From Dendrocalamus latiflorus (lineage: Eukaryota > Streptophyta > Magnoliopsida > Poales > Poaceae): a DNA stretch of 64,000 bases. The stretch spans positions 9,307,129-9,371,128 of the forward strand of contig CM029660.1 in NCBI GenBank assembly GCA_017311315.1. The letters are read 5' to 3'. Shown here in pieces: positions 1 through 10,383 of the stretch. Within the stretch, counting starts at the first letter, position 1; the number at the start of each line of letters is the position of its first letter. Both the position numbers and the translations under genes were made by a program. Under the pieces are notes generated by a model that searched no databases, was not told where the DNA came from, and was given only the letters and a program-made list of their open reading frames with translations.

Positions 1-684
1 GTCGTGTGGGCAGGTATTTGCCTGAAATGGACTATTTGGGCATCTCGGTCTTCGAGGAGACCGTTGCTCTGTCCCTGTCAATTCCAATTACTCCTTTATT
101 GGTAGAAGGTTTGATCAGTCCAACCAGTTTGGCATTCGAGAATTCGGACCGACATGTGAGACCGTATGTGCCTTCCTACATATATGGCTTATATGTTATA
201 ATTCTGAACACATGTGAACAGATGTAAACATATATTATACTTCTGAACAGATGTGAACATATGTTATAATTCTGAACAGATGTGAACATATGTTATAATT
301 CCTACATATGTGGCTTATATGTTATATGTGGATTTATAGATAATTATTTGTGCATGATGAATAGTCCACGGGTACTATATATGGTTGGTAATTGATAACT
401 GGTTGTGCAGGATGAAATCTCTTATATTTGATTTAATGCGGCCTACGTACTAAATTATAAAAGGAGGTCACATGATTAGAATTATGGTATATTTAATCGA
501 GATTAATTACAACATGTGGGCGATCAGCTAGCTTTAGAAAAGATATGAGCAAAATATCCACCAATAATATCCTAAGCATAAAGTATGAGTTATTAAGAGC
601 TAGCATCCGCAATGCATTTTCTCTAAACTTGTACCTAGGAGGACAACCACTACAATGCATGTTGTTTTTTCCATTCATTCCTAT
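1..684. repeat. Left arm of an old segmental duplication
   Basis: No gene is seen here. Positions 1-140 align with about 14130-14283; both share a stretch around 'agtccaaccagtttggcattc'-type sequence and the preceding 'ctcctttatt' segment. Positions about 320-560 align with about 17850-18110 (a gatgaata...ggtactat...aattataaa...ggtttatttaatcgag-like order). The two blocks are adjacent here but separated by about 3.5 kb of insertions in the other copy. Many substitutions and small indels mark the duplication as old. The CACTA element starts at 685. Confidence 0.6.
202..299. repeat. Short tandem repeat, 29-bp unit
   Basis: Two exact 29-bp units (241-269 and 270-298, around GAACAGATGTGAACATATG) follow a degenerate third unit at about 202-240. 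It is an AT-rich minisatellite in non-coding DNA. Confidence 0.7.
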
Positions 685-698
685 CACTACCGGAAAAC

Positions 699-1032
699 TG
701 CTATATGCCGAGTGTCTGGAGTTTTGCCGAGTGCAATCTATCGGGCACTCGGTAAACAACCACTTTGCCGAGTGCCTCCACGGGGACACTCGGCGAAAAT
801 AAAACACTCGGCAAAAATCTCTTTGCCGAGTGCTGCATATTAGACACTCGGCAAAAAAAAGCTCTTTGCCGAGTGCTGACAAGAAAACACTCGGTAAAAA
901 TATAACACTCGGCACCAACTGCCGTCCGTTACAGGTCAACCGCCGCCGTTAGAACTTTGCCGAGTGTCTGGAGCTGACACTCGGCAAAGAGATCTTTGCC
1001 GAGTGTTTTTTTGCGGCACTCGGCAAAGAAAT
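699..1032. repeat. CACTA 5' subterminal repeat array
   Basis: About a dozen copies of TTTGCCGAGTG or CACTCGGCAAA (some variant) alternate in direct and inverted orientation within 330 bp of the terminus. In En/Spm such words bind TNPA and bring the ends together; that role is inferred here from position and arrangement. Confidence 0.85.
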
Positions 1033-1844
1033 AAAACCTTTTCATTTCCTACCCTTCAAACTTTTTCTACTCTCCACATACAACATATGGTACTCCATGT
1101 TAAAATTTGGTATATTTTTGTATTTGTTTGCTATATTTAATTAATTAATTGTATTTCAAGCAATTTTTTGAATCAAGTCAAATTTGAACTGCAAGTGATT
1201 CAAATAATAGGAAAAAACGAGTAGAAAAATGATATTCATGTTATTCAGCCCGGTTTGAGGCCTTACCTATGAAATGAAATGGAATTTCAAACATCTTGTT
1301 CAAGAAACACGACCACGAACGTGTGGCCGAATGGTTTTTAAATTTTAAAAAAATCAAACGAAGTCTGAAAATCATGAGATTTGTCAAGATGTCATGATAT
1401 CATATGTGGAGGCTGTGGTAAAAAATTGAGAAGATTTTGCATAAGTTGTCACGTACGATGCTTACAAATCGAAGCATTTCTGAAGAAGAAGCATAAAGTC
1501 GAGAAGGATCCGGTAAGATTTGGAGTCAAAGTGACGGTCGAATTGTGGTTTGACTACAAAACTTTTTGTACAGGCAATAGACAACAGAGATTGTTTCATG
1601 TGAAATTTTGGTAATTTTTCAGATCCGTTTGATAATTTTAATTTTTAAACTGCAATTATAGAATTTTAATTGATATAAATTGAATTTGAGCTATAACTGC
1701 ATGAAATAATGGTCTAATATTCGTAGAAGCATCGAATATGCATTGTTGAGTGAATTTGACATAGCATTTTCAAAGTACATTCGAACAAATTTGTAAAACA
1801 CGTTATGGAAAAGAAAGAGAGGAAAGGAATTAAAAAAAATCTTT
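1033..1844. other. AT-rich CACTA 5' non-coding region
   Basis: I see no recognisable coding sequence. The stretch is AT-rich and lies between the subterminal array and a second cluster of subterminal words. Small open frames here have no recognisable protein signature. Confidence 0.5.
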
Positions 1845-1965
1845 GCCGAGTGCTTTGTGGGAGACACTCGGCAAAGGAGGAGGGCTTTGCCGAGTGCCAG
1901 ATCGGGGGCACTCGGCAAAGGAGGAGGGCTTTGCCGAGTGCCAGATCGGGGGCACTCGGCAAACA
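1845..1965. repeat. Internal CACTA word cluster with exact tandem duplication
   Basis: Three pairs of inverted TTTGCCGAGTG/CACTCGGCAAA words occur here. The last two belong to a perfect tandem duplication of about 42 bp (unit: GGAGGAGGGC, the word, CCAGATCGGGGG, the inverted word). This places a second potential TNPA-binding cluster about 1.2 kb inside the element, just upstream of a GC-rich stretch. Confidence 0.8.
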
Positions 1966-1984
1966 ACACAAAAAACAAAACCTT

Positions 1985-2262
1985 AGTTTCCCCGCGGCCG
2001 CGCTCACACACGCCACAAACTTTAATTTCCCCGCGGCCGCCGCCCCGCCCACGCGCGCCCCGCACGCCCGCCGCCGCCGCCCCGCCCCCGCGCGCCCCGC
2101 ACGCCCGCCGCCGCCCCGCCCCGCCCCCGCGCGCCCCGCACGCCCGCCGCCGCGCCCGCGCCTGCCCGCTTCGACTGCCGCGGCCGCCCGACGCCTCCCC
2201 CGACTGCCCCCGCCCCCACGGCCGCCCGCCGCCCGACGCCTCCCCCGCCCGACGGCTCCTGC
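1985..2262. repeat. GC-rich imperfect tandem repeat in the CACTA leader
   Basis: This is very C-rich sequence with about four imperfect copies of a unit around GCGCGCCCCGCACGCCCGCC. It probably belongs to the GC-rich leader or first-exon region upstream of the transposase. The long proline/arginine and glycine/alanine frames on both strands are composition artefacts. Confidence 0.55.
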
Positions 2263-2550
2263 AGGTTGGTTTGGCTAGCTCACTGAAGAAAATTCTTCCT
2301 ATTGCTAACTGCAATGTATATATTTAGCTACTATTGCTAATATCACTGGAGTTGATGGACTATTGATCAGCACAGGCACTCCTTAGTTAGTGACCCCTTA
2401 ATTTAACTATTTGAAAACTGGCCCATACATCATAAGCACATTTGAAAATTTATAATATTCGCAGGCAAAGGAAATCATATATATGATCCTGTCAACAGTA
2501 CGTTGTCCAAATGACCTAACTTGCAGGCTAGCTAACAACAGTACGTTCGG

Positions 2551-2632
2551 CCGTATATGTGGTTGTTGGCCATCGTGCCGTATATGTGGTTGTCGGCCAT
2601 CGTGCCGTTGGTGTGGTTGTCGGCGTGCTATT
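2551..2632. repeat. Three-copy tandem repeat, about 27 bp
   Basis: Three adjacent imperfect copies of a unit containing CCGTATATGTGGTTGTCGGC and CATCGTG lie in the CACTA leader. They look like recent slippage, with no coding signature. Confidence 0.65.
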
Positions 2633-2970
2633 CGTTTGTTGCAGGTTTTGGAAACCTCACCGTGCAGGGGAGGTGCTGCCGAAATTTTCAATTGACACTA
2701 TTATGTTCTTTTTTTGCAGGAGAGGCTATTGCACTGTCCACCGCCGCCGCCCACCGCCGCTGCCTTGGCTGAGGGCGGTTCCTGGGCTCCCGACTGCGCG
2801 GTGTACCTCTGCTTCTCGGGTTGGAGCCGTGGACGTCTCCCTCGGCTCCGACAGCTTGTCTTCCCACGTAGACAATCTACGTGCTGTGAGTTACCCTTTT
2901 CCTTGCTCGGTTTACAGTTCAGCTATTTATTCATGTTCATAGATTACGTAACCTAGTTAGGCGTCTCCCG

Positions 2971-3034
2971 TTCGAAAGAGATACGGTTGGAAATATGCAG
3001 ATCTTTGCATATCTATAACCGTATCTGTTTCGAA
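2971..3034. other. 18-bp stem hairpin in the CACTA leader
   Basis: TTCGAAAGAGATACGGTT (2971-2988) pairs with AACCGTATCTGTTTCGAA (3017-3034) with one mismatch across a 28-nt loop. A smaller hairpin, GTCCA...TGGAC, follows at about 3037-3054. Both lie upstream of the larger palindrome in what is probably transposase leader RNA. Confidence 0.6.
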
Positions 3035-3055
3035 TTGTCCATGTTTTTTGGACAG

Positions 3056-3256
3056 CCCGAGGATGCGTAGATGGGGTTAGTTTCCATGGTCTACTCCGAT
3101 CCGTGACAGAGTTTCGGCATCATCTCCCTGTTGTTCTCCGGATACACAATCTCCCTGCCAGGACGTGTATTTGGAGAACAGCGGGGAGGTGCTGCCAAAA
3201 TTCTGTCTCGGATAGGAGTAGAGCATGGAAACTAACCTCATCTACGCATCCTCGGG
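3056..3256. other. Long inverted repeat (about 83-bp arms) upstream of TNPD
   Basis: The arm beginning CCCGAGGATGCGTAGATG (3056) is the reverse complement, with a handful of mismatches, of the arm ending CATCTACGCATCCTCGGG (3256). About 33 nt separate the arms. The transcript would fold into a long hairpin about 90 nt before the TNPD-like start, so it could affect splicing or translation or give rise to small RNAs; this is inference. Confidence 0.75.
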
Positions 3257-3345
3257 TGGGATTAGGACCTATCTTCACCTATTAGATAGGAGAAAGATCG
3301 TGTAGATGCATTTGATTCTTATATTACTCCCTGATATGTTAGAGG

Positions 3346-6300
3346 ATGGATGACCGTGAGTGGATGTACACGAGCCGCTCAAGTTAGGGTTCGTTGTCCG
3401 ATGAATGGATTGAGAAGACCGATGCTTTCTTGGAACTAGCATTTGCCAAGGTTAAAGGAGCGCGTGCCACTTAGTGTCCCTACAGCAGATGTGCAAACAC
3501 GCGTCGACAAACAAAGGAGGTCATGGGTAAACATCTTTGCAAGTTTGGATTTACGGCAGACTATACCCGGTGGATCTACCACGGTGAATCCGATCGTATG
3601 AGAGAGGAGGTCGTGAGACCACGCGTCGAGGATTATGATGCTGATGGCGGGGTAGGAGATATGTTAAATGACTATCATGAAGCACACTTCGCTGAAGGAC
3701 GTAGGGAGGAGGAGCCAGAGGCACCCGCAAAGGCGTATTACGACATGTTGTCTGCGGCACAGAAACCCCTTCACGGTCAGACGAAGGTTTCTCAACTGGA
3801 TGGCATTGGACGCGTAATGGCCTTGAAGTCCCAGTTTAGCGTGAGTCGAGACGCCTTCGATGCTATGTTGACAGTTTTTGGCAGCATGCTTCCGGAGGGT
3901 CACATTCTGCCAAAGAGCATGTACGAGTCAAAGAAACTCCTTCGTGCACTTAAGATGCCATATGAGCAGATACATGCTTGTCCGAAGGGGTGCATCCTAT
4001 TTAGGAAAGAACACACGGAAGCAAAGTACTGTGCAAAGTGTGGATCCTCTAGGTTCCTGGAGGTAGACTCTGGTGATGGTCAGAAGAGGCAGCTTGCGAT
4101 CCCCGTGAAAATCCTACGGTACCTTCCGTTCATACCGAGGATCCAACGGCTATACATGACCGAGGAAACCGCGAAATAGATGACATGGCACAAAAATGGA
4201 CGTCGATACAATCCTGAGAAGCTGGTACATCCATCCGATGGTGAAGCATGGACCCACTTTAATGTGATTCATCGTGAGAAAGCTCTAGAGGCTCGTAATG
4301 TACATGTTGCGCTGGCAACAGATGGGTTCAATCCTTATGGAATGATGGCCGCCCCATATACTTGTTGGCCCATGTTCGTTATCCCCCTCAATCTCCCCCC
4401 CCCCCCGGCGTCCTCTTCCAACGACAGAACATATTCTTGTCGTTGATAATTCCTGAACACCCGGGGAATAATATGGGTGTGTTCATGGAGCCTGTGATTG
4501 ATGAATTGGTCCGTGCTTGGGAGGAAGGGGTATGGACATACGACCGAGCTACAAAGAAAAACTTCAAAATGCATGTTTGGTACCACTACTCCCTGCATGA
4601 CTTCCCGGCGTATGGGATATTCTGCAGCTGGTGTGTTCACGGGAAGTTCCCATGCCCAGTATGCAAGGCAGCTCTGAAGTTCATTTGGTTGCTGAAGGGT
4701 GGCAAGTATTCTTCGTTCGACAAACATCGATAATTCCTCCCTCTTGACCATGCATTCAGACGAGACATCAAGAACTTTACGAAAGGTGTCGTAGTTATAG
4801 ACCCTGCACCGCAGATGATGACCGGTGCCGCGGTTCGTGCTCAGATAGATGCTCTCGAGGTCAATCAAGAAGAAGGTGGTTTTGTGGGATATGGTGAGCA
4901 ACATGCATGGACTCATAAGTCGAGCTTGTTGAGGCTCCCCTATTTTGATGACCTTCTTCTTCCACATAACATTGATGTAATGCACACTGAAAAGAATATC
5001 GCCGAGGCACTTTGGGCAACAATCATGGACATTCCTGATAAGACAAAGGAAAACATTAAGGCTAGAGTGGATCTGGCAACGTTATGCGATAGACCAAAGC
5101 AAGAAATGAAGCCTCCTAGAGGCGGCAGGACATGGAGAAAGCCTAAGGCCGAATTCGTCTTGACCAGGCCCCAAAGGAGGGAAGTACTAGAATGGTTCCA
5201 AACGTTAATGTTCCCTGATGGGTATGCAGCGAATCTGAGGAGGGGAGTGAACTTATCTACTATGCGAATCAATGGGCTCAAGAGTCATGACTACCACATA
5301 TGGCTTGAGCGGCTTCTTCCGGTGATGGTTCGAGGCTATGTCCCTGAGCATGTCTGGCTAGTGCTGGCAGAGTTGAGCAATTTCTTCCGCCAGCTTTGTG
5401 CCAAGGAGTTATCTCGGACCGTGATTGCAGACTTGGAAAGAATGGCACCTGTGTTGCTCTGTAAGTTGGAGAAGATCTTTCCACCCGGCTTCTTCAATCC
5501 GATGCAGCATTTGATTTTGCACCTCCCGTATGAGGCACGAATGGGGGGGCCTGTGCAGGGCCGTTGGTGCTATCCAATTGAGAGATGTCTAAAGGTTCAT
5601 CGAACTAAATGTAAAAATAAATGCAAAATTGAGGCTTCCGTTGCAGAGGCCAACATTTTGGAGGAGGTGTCAAACTTCACAACAACGTACTATGGTGACA
5701 ACCTTCCTAGCGTGCACAATCCACCCCCTCGTTACAATGCTGGCGAAAATGAATCGAACCTCAGCATTTTCCGAGGGCAACTCGGAAGTGCAAGTGATGC
5801 GACCCCCAAGACCTTGAAACATGAAGAGTGGCGCACTATCATGCTATATGTGTTGAACAACCTTTCCGAAGTGGAGCCGTACATGCAGTAAGTTGTCAAC
5901 AAACTTGTTCTCGAGTAGTCACTATTCTGCATCCAACCCCCTTGTTTCTCGTTGGTGCAGGGAATTTCATCATCAATTCTGGCGTGAATCAAGGGAACCT
6001 ACCCCGCAGGAAGCTGAGACCCTTCTTAGCCAGGGTGCGGGAAATGGAATGCCCGATTTCATTTCTTGGTTCAAACAGAAGGTACTGTCCAATTTAGCTC
6101 GTACTTAGTTTGACATTACAAGTTGCTCGTACGGGCGAATAATATAATGAACTATCCTGCTTGAGCTTGCAGGGCCAAACCGATGCGTCTATGAGTGCCG
6201 AGTTGAGACAGGTTGCCGATGGCTGTGCCTATAGCGTAAGCTCATTTACCGGTTATGACGTGAATGGATATCGCTTTCACACAACAAGACATGAGCAGAG

Positions 6301-6967
6301 TCGGCCCAATCGAAGAACCACAAATACCGGAGTTTTTACGCCTGGCCTTGATGGGGTCGAGTATTATGGAAGAATTGAAGAAATATACGAACTCACGTTT
6401 CATGGTTGCAAACCTCTTAATCCTGTCATATTCAAATGCCATTGGTTTGATCCTGAAGTAACGAGACGAACCCCTAATCTTGGGCTAGTCGAAATTCGAC
6501 AGTCACCCGTCTTACCAGGAGACGATGTGTATATTGTGGCTCAACAGGCCACGCAAGTTTATTATCTCTCATACCCGTGCCAAAAAGACGACGGTCTTAA
6601 GGGTTGGGATGTTGTGTACAAGGTATCGCCACACGGTAAACTACCTGTCCCAAACAATGAAGATTACAACTTTGACCCAAACACATATGACGGAGAGTTC
6701 TTTCAAGAAGAGGGGCTAGAAGGGAGTTTTGAGATAGACTTAACCGAAGCGATCGGAATGGAGGTAGACAATGAAAGGGTTGTTGACGAGGACGCTGGAG
6801 ATGAGGTTCAAAATGTGAAGGACTTAGAATTACTTCAGCGATTACATTTAGGCAATGACAGTGATGACAACATTGCTCCTTCGAATAGTGTTGATTATAT
6901 GGACATGGCTGATAGTGATGATGAGACTTATGATCCAGCTAATCCCGATCATGATGATTATTTATAA
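3346..6967 (+). pseudogene. CACTA TNPD-type transposase, broken
   Basis: Exons read 3346-5887, 5961-6081 and 6173-6967, with GT/AG borders and matching phases. In order the protein shows an N-terminal transposase-associated domain (from ATG 3346), the Tnp2 / Transposase_21 core (LATDGFNPYG near 4310; HNIDVMHTEKN near 4970), DUF4218 (about 5260-5740) and DUF4216 (about 6240-6480), and an acidic tail. This is the enzyme that cuts the element ends. It is dead as it stands: in-frame stops at 3385 (TAG), 3472 (TAG), 4177 (TAG) and 4731 (TAA), and a frameshift in a run of twelve C at 4395-4406. The 4177 and 4731 stops sit where relatives have Gln, as expected from C-to-T change. Open frame elsewhere is long, so decay is fairly recent. 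It lies 121 bp upstream of the TNPA-like gene on the same strand. Confidence 0.93.
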
Positions 6968-7088
6968 TACATGTAATACTTTGTTATTTTCTAATTATGT
7001 TTTGTTTATTTTGCATCTCTTTCTAAGTACGTCTTGTTTATCTGTGCTTATTGGTTTACTCTTTTTAATTGCAGGTGATTGAACAAAG

Positions 7089-9240
7089 ATGGTGGGCGGT
7101 ATGAGGAACGTAAGGTCGCTTTACCAAAGACGGCCCGATGCAGCTGAGCAGTCGGGGAGCAGGAGTAGGAGGAGCGGGAGGAGCAGGAGCACTCTTGAGA
7201 GGGAGCAGGAGGAGGAGCGGGAGGAGCAGCAGGAGCAGGAGGAGGAGCGGGAGCGGGAGGAGGAGCGGGAGCAGGAGGAGGAGGAGGAGCAGGAGGAGGC
7301 GGCAGGGGGTTCCGCTTCCTCTGGTTCGTCGGGTGTCTGGTTGCGAGGTCCCTCGACCCTCCCGAGGCGACCGATACCTCGTGAGAGACGCCCGCTGATT
7401 CAACCCACTGGGGCTAGGTAAGTAACTTTAGATGTTATCACTACTTTTTCATTTGATATGTTGAAAATCACAATAGAAACTAATAATTTATCTTAATCAC
7501 TTGGACAGGGGTTGGACGCTTGTGGCTGCAGGTGATCACAAACGCCATGTCAATGGCATCCTGGGTCTTTTGTGCAGGCTACACTTCCCTGGCCTGGTTG
7601 CGTTTGGCGGAGGGCAGGAGCCGGCCTACACGTGGGACCACTACGTCGCCTTCCCCGATTTACCAGATCGGGATGGCAGGGTATTCGCCAACAAGGCGGC
7701 GCGGGTGACGGCCGAGCTGTGGGTAAGTCTTCCTCGCACTACATTGCTCAATACATCGCATTCATTGGACATTCTTGAAATAATGACTGGATACATCGCG
7801 TCTATATGCAGGATTTCTTCAGATGCCAGGAGGGATATGAGGCCAAGGCGGCTAGTGTGGCTCACAAAGCCTGTTATAAACTCGTGAAGGACATGCATTA
7901 CGAGGCGCGCGTCCAGGCCATCGTAACATACAACGCTACCTACCTTGGAGTGAAGATCAACAAAACTCAAGCAAGAAACATGAGGCTGACCCGGGAAGAA
8001 TACATGGAGGTAAATATAGAACATTAATACTGATTTTTTCTGAGATTAAGTACGCTTAATTTGATCTTCTTATATGTCATATACTTGATGACGTGTAGGT
8101 GCCTCCGTGGTGGTGCGCCCAGCATCTCCAGTGCTGGGCACAGATGGTGGACAAGTGGTGCGCCGCCGAGTGGGAGGAGACGCACAACGCTTGCCGGGAG
8201 CGGCGTTTGATGATGCCAGGTGCACCATACCATCAAAGCAACCGTAGCCTCGACGAATTCGCGGCTACATGGGTACGCGAATTCATTTCTTTATTATAAC
8301 GCTCAATTCTGCATAATTTCTAATCATCTTACTGTTTTTTCACAGTCGTCGTCACATGGTGGCCAGCCTTGCTCCCAGTTCAAGGCATGGGCTTTGGCCC
8401 ACAAGGGCGAGGCGACGTCCGACGTCGACTACAACCCGGAGGACCCGCCCTCGGTGTACAGCAATGCGACCGTCCACAGCCGCCTCAGTGAGTACACATC
8501 GATGGCAAGGGCGGTCCATGGGCCAGAGTACGATCCGAGCACCCAGGACCTTGATGGAGAAGTCGTCATGAGGGTGGGAGGAGGCAAGAAGCATGGGCGG
8601 TACTGGATTGGCGACAGCACACTCGACACGGCCAGTACTCCCACTCTCTCCCAGATTCGAGCAAGGAGCACGAGCTCAAGCCCGGCCATACGCCCACGGC
8701 CGGACACTGCACAGTCCCGGATGGAGGCACTCCAGGTTATTTCTGTTTTATTCGTCGTTCATTAATTTTTACATACCTTTGCTTTGCATTGTAACATTGG
8801 GGTGAAATATTGTAGGCCCAGCTGGAAGAAGAGAAGAGGCTACGGGAGGAGATGGCGGCGAGGATGGAGGGCGATCGGCAGAGGAATGAGGCCGAGCGGC
8901 AGAGGATGGAGCAGATGTTTCAGTGGATGCAAAGTCTTGGCGAGAGGATGGGTCAACCTCTGCCACCGGAGCTATTCCCTCCTCCACCTCCTCCTGCAAC
9001 TACTCCTGTGAGTTTGCCTTCTCTACCTTGAGCTCTTTACTTACCATGTTTATTGCTTTTGTTTGTGCTTTGCTTGTATGAGCTATACCTTCTTAGATTA
9101 GCTAGTGGAGTATGAATGTTTAAGTTTGTATGTTCCTACCTTAAATCTTGTCTCACACATGCAATCTCTTCTCCTTTGTGCAGAATCAATCGGCGGCTTC
9201 GAATAATCTGCCTCATGACCCACCACATCAGTCGGGGTGA
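7089..9240 (+). CDS. TNPA-like CACTA accessory protein, seven exons, apparently intact
   Basis: Exons can be read at 7089-7417, 7509-7722, 7812-8009, 8099-8272, 8346-8735, 8816-9007 and 9184-9240 (TGA). All introns have GT/AG ends and all phases match, giving about 517 aa with no internal stop. The N-terminus (about residues 20-80) is a strongly charged Arg/Glu tract encoded by a GGAGGAG-type repeat. The middle resembles the plant Ptta/En/Spm family (Transposase_24, PF03004), with a Trp/Cys-rich segment near PPWWCAQH. Residues about 435-490 form a heptad-like coiled coil, followed by a proline stretch. TNPA proteins bind the subterminal words and help align the ends; here that is inferred from family and context. 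It is the only intact gene of this transposon. Confidence 0.85.
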
Positions 9241-9507
9241 CCAGCTTGGTGAATGATACTTGTGGTTGTGATGCTTATTATGAATGGTACTTAGAGATAC
9301 TTGGATTTGCATTTGTAGTTCACTTGTGGTTGCACTTGGATATATGTGATATATTATGGTTGCAGTTGATTCACTTGGTGAATGGTTGTGAATGGCACTT
9401 GTGGTGATTACTTTTGGACTATATGTGATATATTGTTGATATATCTGTGATATATTGTGACTTGTTTGAGTGGGGTGCAATAAACAATTGAAATAGGCAG
9501 TTTTTGG
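9241..9507. other. CACTA 3' non-coding region with short repeats
   Basis: No gene is seen. Loose repeats of ACTTGTGGTTG, GATATATTGT and similar words follow the TNPA-like stop; this is probably 3' UTR and spacer. Confidence 0.5.
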
Positions 9508-10017
9508 CCACTTTGCCGTGTGTTACACTCGGCAAAGGGAGGCTTTGCCGAGTGCCATGGTAAAAACACTCGGCAAAGTAACTTTGTTGGGCATTCTGGG
9601 AACGTACTTTGCCGAGTGTTTTAACTTTGCCGAGTGTCATGGTAAAAACACTCGGCAAAGTAACATTCTTTGCCGAGTGTCTTTACCATGACACTCGGCA
9701 AAGTTTAGATTTTGCCGAGTGTCATTACTGCGACACTCGGCAAACTGGAAGGATTTGCCGAGTGCCATTCCGTCCTGGCACTCGGCAAAATACGCCGTCA
9801 CCGTGTTCTCACCGTCCACTGAGCTTTTTTGCCGAGGGTCGTTTCGGCACTCGGCAAAGCCTTTGCCGAGTGCTCGATGAAAAGCTCTCGGCAAAGATCT
9901 CTTTGCCGTCAGAAACTTTGATGTGTGAGCTATGCCGTGGGTGGCACTCGGCAAAACCTTTGCCGAGTGTTTCTCGTGCTTTGCTGAGTGCCACCGGCAC
10001 TCGGCAAAACTCCTGAG
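9508..10017. repeat. CACTA 3' subterminal repeat array
   Basis: Roughly twenty copies of TTTGCCGAGTG / CACTCGGCAAA occur in alternating orientation, with spacers such as TTAGTAAAAA- and CATGGTAAAAA-type sequence. The array mirrors the 5' end and stops about 10 bp before the 3' terminus. Confidence 0.87.
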
Positions 10018-10030
10018 CCCGGTAGTGTAT

Positions 10031-10375
10031 TTGATGCCCTAGAATCTGAAACATCAAATTTTCTAAAGTTTGGTCATTAATATATTTGAAACTATTTAGA
10101 TTTGCTACATAAAAAGCTATATCATTGGATTTATCGTAAAAATACCTCTAGATTACTATAATTTTGTTAGTTCATAATAAGACAAAGTTACAAAAAGTAA
10201 CGATCGTAAAAATCAAAGACGTCAAATAAAATAGAACACATGAACCATGTTTTAGGTTGTATCTAGAGGCCCACAAGATTAATTGATGCATTTAATTTTT
10301 AAAATAGGTGGGCTCAAAAAACTTATTTTTGAGATACAAACTTTCCCCTCAATATGGTATATACTCATATCAACC
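10031..10375. repeat. Remnant of a Stowaway-like MITE family in the flank
   Basis: There is no gene. The stretch about 10055-10245 resembles the MITE copies at 47325-47572 and 58560-58808 (shared order: AAAGTTTGGTCA, ATTTAGATT, ATATCATTGGATTT, ATTATAATTTTGTTAGT, AAAGTTA..AAAAGTAACGATC, GACGTCAAATAAAA). Its ends are not clear, so it is probably truncated. Confidence 0.5.
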
Positions 10376-10383
10376 TGTATTGA

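Larger units (their letters stand above)
685..10027 (+). mobile_element. Complete CACTA (En/Spm-type) DNA transposon, 9.3 kb
   Basis: The element begins CACTACCGGAAAA at 685 and ends CCGGTAGTG at 10027, giving a 9-bp terminal inverted repeat. It is flanked by the 3-bp duplication TAT (682-684 and 10028-10030), the usual CACTA target-site size. Both ends carry dense inverted copies of TTTGCCGAGTG / CACTCGGCAAA, the subterminal binding words known from grass CACTA elements. Inside lie two genes on the plus strand in the usual order: a TNPD-type transposase (PF02992 with DUF4218 and DUF4216), which is broken, and a TNPA-like gene, which appears open. The element could therefore not move by itself but may be mobilised by a TNPD supplied elsewhere. 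Confidence 0.95.

Noticed and set aside
1691..2327. Long Gly/Arg- and Pro/Ala-rich open frames on both strands
   Set aside because: They follow from the GC-rich tandem repeat and subterminal words; no domain, and both strands are open together.
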